This document shows positions 60,502 through 64,000 of a stretch of 64,000 bases of DNA, in pieces (the stretch's first letter is position 1; every line of letters begins with the position of its first letter). A model generated the notes under the pieces. It was not told the DNA's origin. It searched no databases and worked only from the letters and a program-made list of their open reading frames with translations. The DNA is taken from assembly GCF_003254665.1 (NCBI RefSeq), contig NZ_QHGY01000004.1, positions 297,454 through 361,453 on the forward strand, given 5' to 3'. Made by a program: the position numbers and the translations under genes. The DNA is from Billgrantia lactosivorans (GTDB lineage Bacteria > Pseudomonadota > Gammaproteobacteria > Pseudomonadales > Halomonadaceae).

Positions 60502-61512
60502 TCAGCGAGCCTCGATCGCCTCACGCGCGGTATCGACCAGGTCCTGCCCGATACGCGGGATCCACTTGTCGTGCACGCTCTGGGTGGCGTTGACGAACGC
60601 CCCGTGCTGCTCCGCGGTGAGCTCGGTGACCTCCACGCCGCGCTCCTGGATGGCGGCCAGGCGTTCGCTCTCCTGCTCGCGGGTCATCTCGATCTCCCAC
60701 TGGCCCGCCTCGATGGCGGTCTCGCGCAGGATCTCGCGCTCCTCTTCGGAGAGCGTCTCCCAGACCTGCTGGTTGACGGCGAAGATCAGCGGATCGTTCA
60801 TGTAGTTCCACAGGGTCAGGTACTCCTGGCCCACCTGATCGATGCGCGCCACGTCGAAGACCGAAAGCGGGTTCTCCTGCCCGTCCACGGCGCCGGTGGT
60901 CAACGCCGGCTGGGCGTCGGTCCAGCTCATCTGGGTCGGGTCGGCCCCCAGCGCCGTGAAGGTGTCCTGGAACAGCGGCGAGCCGACCACGCGGATCTTC
61001 AGCCCGTCGAGATCCTCGGGCGAGTCGATGGGCCCGCGCGAATTGGAGAGCTGGCGGAAACCGTTCTCGCCCCACGCCAGCGGAATCACACCGCGCGTTT
61101 CGATGGCCTCGAACACCATCTCGCCGGCCGCACCGCCGGTCACGGCATCCACGGCGGCCTCGTCGGGCATGAAGAACGGCAGCGAGAAGAGGTTGAGCTC
61201 GGGCACCTGCGGCGACCAGTTGATGGTCGAGCCGACGGCCATGTCGATCAGGCCCGAGCGCATCGCCGAGAACTCGCGCGTCTGGTCGCCGTTGACCAGT
61301 TGCGAGTTGGGATAGACGCGCAGGGTGAGTTCGCCGTCGGTGCGCTCCTCCACCAGCTCGGCCCACTTCTCGGCCGCCTGCCCCCAGGGGAAGGCATCGG
61401 GGAGCACGGTGGAGATGGAGAGTTCACGCGCCTGGGCGGAGAGCGCAGCGCCCAGCACGGCGGCACCGGCCACCGCAGCGGCGAGACGGGAGATACGGCT
61501 TGCTGAATTCAT
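60502..61512 (-). CDS. dctP: TRAP transporter substrate-binding protein, DctP family
   Basis: This 336-residue periplasmic protein has a Sec signal peptide (1-28, cleaved after LSAQA) and the DctP pattern: ELSISTVLPDAFPWGQAAEKWAELVEERTDGELTLRVYPNSQLVNGDQTREFSAMRSGLIDMAVG, GLKIRVVGSPLFQDTFTALGADPTQMSWTDAQPALTTGAVDGQENPLSVF with the arginine that clamps a substrate carboxylate. It probably binds a small carboxylate; the exact ligand is unknown. First gene of the operon, divergent from the EamA gene. Confidence 0.9.
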   Translation of the reverse strand: MNSASRISRLAAAVAGAAVLGAALSAQARELSISTVLPDAFPWGQAAEKWAELVEERTDGELTLRVYPNSQLVNGDQTREFSAMRSGLIDMAVGSTINWSPQVPELNLFSLPFFMPDEAAVDAVTGGAAGEMVFEAIETRGVIPLAWGENGFRQLSNSRGPIDSPEDLDGLKIRVVGSPLFQDTFTALGADPTQMSWTDAQPALTTGAVDGQENPLSVFDVARIDQVGQEYLTLWNYMNDPLIFAVNQQVWETLSEEEREILRETAIEAGQWEIEMTREQESERLAAIQERGVEVTELTAEQHGAFVNATQSVHDKWIPRIGQDLVDTAREAIEAR

Positions 61513-61708
61513 GACGTGTCCTTGCAGCTGAGGCCGGTTGCGATATGGCCGGCCGTGATTATCGTTCTGGCGGGCATCGACGAGAGCATCACCACGCCTC
61601 GACATTCTACGACGTCGTGCGTTGAATGGTAGCCCGTTAACGATATGGGACGACGCGCGGGTACGCGACTGCTACCCTCGCCGGGGCAAATACTGGAGGG
61701 AACCTGCC

Positions 61709-62566
61709 GTGCCGCTGCGTGACCTGCTGCTGGGCCTCTCGATCGTGGCGATCTGGGCCCTGAACATCATCGTCATCAAGCTGGGCGTGCAGGAGCTGCC
61801 CCCCTTGCTGCTGACCACCCTGCGCTTTCTGCTGGTCGCCGCCCTGCTGGTGCCCTTCCACCCCGTGGCCCGTCACCAGTTGCCCTTCCTGCTGCTGCTG
61901 TCGGCGACCTTCGGCACCCTGCACTTCGCCCTGCTGTTCATCGGCCTGGGCCAGGCGGAGGCCGGCACCGGGGCGCTGCTGGTACAGATGGGCACGCCCT
62001 TCGCCACCCTGCTGGCGGTGATCTTCCTGGGCGAGAGGCTGAGCCCCAAGCGGCTGGCCGGGCTCGCGCTGTCGTTCGGCGGCGTGGTGGTCCTGGCCGG
62101 CGGACCCAGCCTGCCTTCGCCGCTGCCCATGGCCCTGCTGTTGCTCAGCGCCTTCGGCTGGGCGGTCTCGCAGCTGCTGATCAAGAAGGGACCCAGCCTG
62201 GCACCCATGGCGCTGGCCGGCTGGACCGCGCTGTTCGCCGTGCCCCAGGTGGCGCTGGGCTCCTGGTGGTTCGAGCAAGACCAGTGGCTCGCCGTGACCC
62301 AGGCCGGCTGGTACGGCTGGGGCGCGGTACTCTACACGGCGGTGATGTCGTCGATCGTCGCCTACGGCATGTGGTACGGCCTGCTGCGTCGGCATCCCGT
62401 CAGCCGGCTCGCGCCGCTGAGCCTGCTGGTGCCGGCGGGCGCGGTGTTCCTCGGCATCGTGCTGCTGGACGAGACGCTCAACGCCCATATCGTCCTGGGC
62501 GGGGCCATGGTCATCGCCGGGGTGGGGCTGATCGTGGTTCGCTTTCGCGCTCTACTCGGCCGCTGA
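61709..62566 (+). CDS. EamA/DMT-family exporter
   Basis: This 285-residue membrane protein has ten hydrophobic segments in two EamA repeats (LLLGLSIVAIWALNIIVIKLGVQELPPLLLTTLRFLLVAALLV; LLLLSAFGWAVSQLLIKKGPSLAPMALAGWTALFAVP). EamA proteins export amino acids, purines or other metabolites; E. coli EamA exports cysteine and O-acetylserine. The GTG at 61709 has GGAGGG upstream and agrees with the family start; an ATG at 61622 would add a soluble tail. Its last 15 bases overlap the convergent DUF192 gene. Confidence 0.87.
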   Translation: MPLRDLLLGLSIVAIWALNIIVIKLGVQELPPLLLTTLRFLLVAALLVPFHPVARHQLPFLLLLSATFGTLHFALLFIGLGQAEAGTGALLVQMGTPFATLLAVIFLGERLSPKRLAGLALSFGGVVVLAGGPSLPSPLPMALLLLSAFGWAVSQLLIKKGPSLAPMALAGWTALFAVPQVALGSWWFEQDQWLAVTQAGWYGWGAVLYTAVMSSIVAYGMWYGLLRRHPVSRLAPLSLLVPAGAVFLGIVLLDETLNAHIVLGGAMVIAGVGLIVVRFRALLGR

Positions 62567-63061
62567 CCGGCAGCCACTCCGGCGCCCGGGCCAGCTGACG
62601 CAGTCGCCCTCCTCGATGCCGCGCGCCTCGAAGTAGCCGGCGTTGACCTCCAGCGCGGCATGGTAGGCGGCACCGGCCACGGTGACCGGGCAGTCGTAGG
62701 GGCTGCGTGACGGGCACGGCTGCATGGTGTGCAGGGCGACGATGCGCCCTGCGGCGTCGAGGAAGGCGATGTCCAGCGGAATGCGGGTGCGGTACATCCA
62801 GAAGCCTGCCCGTGACGACTGGACCTCCTCGTAGAGGAACAGCATGCCGGCGTCGGCGTCGAGATGGTCGCGCTCCATCAGGCCCCGGCGCCGTTCCGCC
62901 GGGGTGCGTGCCAGCTCCACCTCCAGCCGGTGGCGCTCGCCGCCCGCCTCGATTTCCAGCGGCGCGCGCTGGAGCGTCGCCGCCACGTCGGCCGCGGCAG
63001 GCGGCTGCCAGGCCAGCAGCAGCGCCAGCCAGGCGACGGGTAGCATACGCTTGGCAGGCAT
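62552..63061 (-). CDS. DUF192-family secreted protein
   Basis: This 169-residue protein has a signal peptide (1-24, cleaved after PPAAA) and a DUF192 domain: EVELARTPAERRRGLMERDHLDADAGMLFLYEEVQSSRAGFWMYRTRIPLDIAFLDAAGRIVALHTMQPC, the most conserved part of the family. Four cysteines in the mature part (SRSPYDCP, CVSWPGRRSGC and others) may form disulphides. The function is unknown. It begins five bases after the GntR gene ends, so both are in one transcript. Confidence 0.83.
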   Translation of the reverse strand: MPAKRMLPVAWLALLLAWQPPAAADVAATLQRAPLEIEAGGERHRLEVELARTPAERRRGLMERDHLDADAGMLFLYEEVQSSRAGFWMYRTRIPLDIAFLDAAGRIVALHTMQPCPSRSPYDCPVTVAGAAYHAALEVNAGYFEARGIEEGDCVSWPGRRSGCRSAAE

Positions 63062-63065
63062 CTCG

Positions 63066-63815
63066 TCACTCCTTGCCCAGACTGGCCACGGCGCCCTCCC
63101 GCTGGCCGAGGATCGCCATCAGGTCGATGCGCGTTTCGCGGGTAGTGAGATCGAGCAGCCCCTCCAGTGCCTGCAGATGGTCGTGGATGCAACGCCGCGC
63201 AGCCTCGCCGTCGCCGCTGCGCAGGTGGGCGAGCAGCGTCGGGTGGTCCTCGGCCAGGTAGCAGCTGGCCAGCCCCGCCCGCTTGTACAGCGCGATGACG
63301 ATGGAGGTGCGCAGGATCAAATCGGTGAGCATGGCGCCCAGTACCCGGTTGGGAGAATGTTCGGCAAGCAGGTGATGGATGGCCAGCGAATGCTCGATGC
63401 GTGACGGTTCGTCGCCACGGGCATGCGCCTCGGCCTCGCGCGCGACCAGCGTGGCGATATCCTCGAGCAGCGCCTCGTCGAGGCTCCCCGCCAGCAGCGC
63501 AGCGACCTCGCCTTCCACCAGGCGGCGGGCGGCGAAGGTCTCTCGGGTCTCCTCGATGCTCGGCGCCCGTACCCGGGCGACCTGGTTGGGCTGCTGGCTG
63601 ACGACGTGATCGGCGGCCAGCCGGGTCAGCGCCTTGCGCACCACCGAGCGGCTGACGCCGAAGATCTCGCCCAGTGCCACTTCGGGCAGGCGCGTACCCG
63701 GCGGCAGGCGCTGGGTCAGAACGGCACTGCGCACCTTGTCGACGATGAAGCGGTCGCTGATCCGCCCACCGGCACGCGTCGCGGCGGCAATCTCCTCCTG
63801 CCAGCTGGTGCTCAT
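63066..63815 (-). CDS. GntR-family regulator, FadR/FCD type
   Basis: This 249-residue regulator has an N-terminal winged helix (VDKVRSAVLTQRLPPGTRLPEVALGEIFGVSRSVVRKALTRLAADHVVSQQPNQVARV, about 25-84) and a helical FCD ligand domain (about 90-235; ETFAARRLVEGEVAALLA, and His residues in HSLAIHHLLAEHS and CYLAEDHPTLLAHL that usually bind a metal and a carboxylate). It may govern its own gene and possibly nearby transport genes; a TGTATACA motif lies 79 bases upstream. The effector is unknown. Confidence 0.88.
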   Translation of the reverse strand: MSTSWQEEIAAATRAGGRISDRFIVDKVRSAVLTQRLPPGTRLPEVALGEIFGVSRSVVRKALTRLAADHVVSQQPNQVARVRAPSIEETRETFAARRLVEGEVAALLAGSLDEALLEDIATLVAREAEAHARGDEPSRIEHSLAIHHLLAEHSPNRVLGAMLTDLILRTSIVIALYKRAGLASCYLAEDHPTLLAHLRSGDGEAARRCIHDHLQALEGLLDLTTRETRIDLMAILGQREGAVASLGKE

Positions 63816-63893
63816 GGTAGCCTCTCGTCCCTTTCGCTCATGGGCTTACCTTCGCACGTTTCCCCCATCCTGGCCACAAGAAAGCCGCCTTCC

Positions 63894-63901
63894 TGTATAC
63901 A
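63894..63901. promoter_or_regulatory. TGTATACA palindrome before the GntR gene
   Basis: TGTATACA, within CTGTATACAAAG, resembles the short TGTnnACA-type operators of FadR/FCD regulators and lies 79 bases before the gene, next to the pyruvate kinase stop. It may serve for autoregulation. Confidence 0.4.
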
Positions 63902-63907
63902 AAGCGA

Positions 63908-64000
63908 TCAGGCCGGGCAGTGCCGCTCCCCCACGTCGAGTATCTTCATCGTGTTGGTCCCGCCGTGGGCGTTCATGTGGTCGCCCCGGGTCAGGATGAC
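63908..64000 (-). CDS. Pyruvate kinase, C-terminal end only
   Basis: Only the last 30 codons and the stop (63908-63910) are in the window. They read VILTRGDHMNAHGGTNTMKI and end in GERHCPA, closely following the C-terminal domain of pyruvate kinase (typical VVLTKGD...GGTNTMKI). The enzyme makes pyruvate and ATP from phosphoenolpyruvate in glycolysis. The gene starts outside the right edge. Confidence 0.85.
   Translation of the reverse strand, partial: VILTRGDHMNAHGGTNTMKILDVGERHCPA

Overview
The window is GC-rich DNA (roughly two thirds G+C) from a moderately halophilic gammaproteobacterium, most likely Halomonas or a close relative. The main evidence is an ectoine-degradation block (doeA, doeB, doeX and an EnuR-type regulator), an alpha-glucosidase whose catalytic residues fall at the same positions as in the Halomonas sp. 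H11 enzyme, a BetT-type choline transporter, and three TRAP systems. I see no rRNA, tRNA, CRISPR array, insertion sequence or prophage. Gene density is high, and most long open frames on the strand opposite a gene are GC-driven shadows.

Layout. 1-5115 (minus strand): nitrilase-family hydrolase, ATP-grasp ligase, C45 autoproteolytic acyltransferase and an Orn/Lys/Arg decarboxylase cut by the window edge, together a likely small-molecule pathway of unknown product. 5310-10634: the ectoine-catabolism genes doeX, doeB and doeA, divergent from enuR and a hydroxyacid dehydrogenase. 10714-16765: a nitrate-sensor-type chemoreceptor, the NAD salvage pair pncA-pncB, a DUF3108 protein and the lysine exporter lysO. 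16871-24048: a complete aglEFGAK alpha-glucoside ABC uptake and hydrolysis operon with its LacI regulator. 24308-27194: a BaeSR-like two-component system with a Spy/CpxP-like periplasmic protein. 27276-30494: a DctPQM TRAP operon, divergent from betT (30976) and followed by a SulP carrier.

34917-41472 is the most unusual part. It holds YjbQ, a stand-alone Hen1-like RNA methyltransferase, a secreted cupin, an ArsM-like methyltransferase, a frameshifted MFS remnant, a DsrE protein divergent from an ArsR-rhodanese regulator, and then an ECF sigma factor, a zinc anti-sigma factor and a second ArsM-like methyltransferase fused to a MerC-like membrane domain. The same ECF-type promoter, GGAACC-N16-CGTC, stands before the sigma operon and, on the other strand, before the first methyltransferase, so the two blocks look like one regulon.

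41540-50389: ethanol/acetaldehyde oxidation (AdhP-type alcohol dehydrogenase and ExaC-type aldehyde dehydrogenase) beside a LuxR-type response regulator, a NahK-like hybrid kinase, a NosP-like FIST protein, a second hybrid kinase and an Oxidored_molyb-like periplasmic protein with no cysteine in its mature part. 50510-55879: a DUF2189 membrane protein and a TAXI-TRAP operon with a universal stress protein. 56167-64000: a radical-SAM KamA-like aminomutase lacking the lysine-binding aspartates, a DUF2798 protein, a macrodomain protein, a third TRAP operon, an EamA exporter, a DUF192 protein, a FCD-type GntR regulator and the tail of pyruvate kinase.

Overall the region serves uptake, use and regulation of compatible solutes and carbon sources, mixed with stress and redox signalling. 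Start codons were chosen from ribosome-binding sites, overlaps and remembered family sequences. All functional names rest on sequence patterns read by eye, without database searches.
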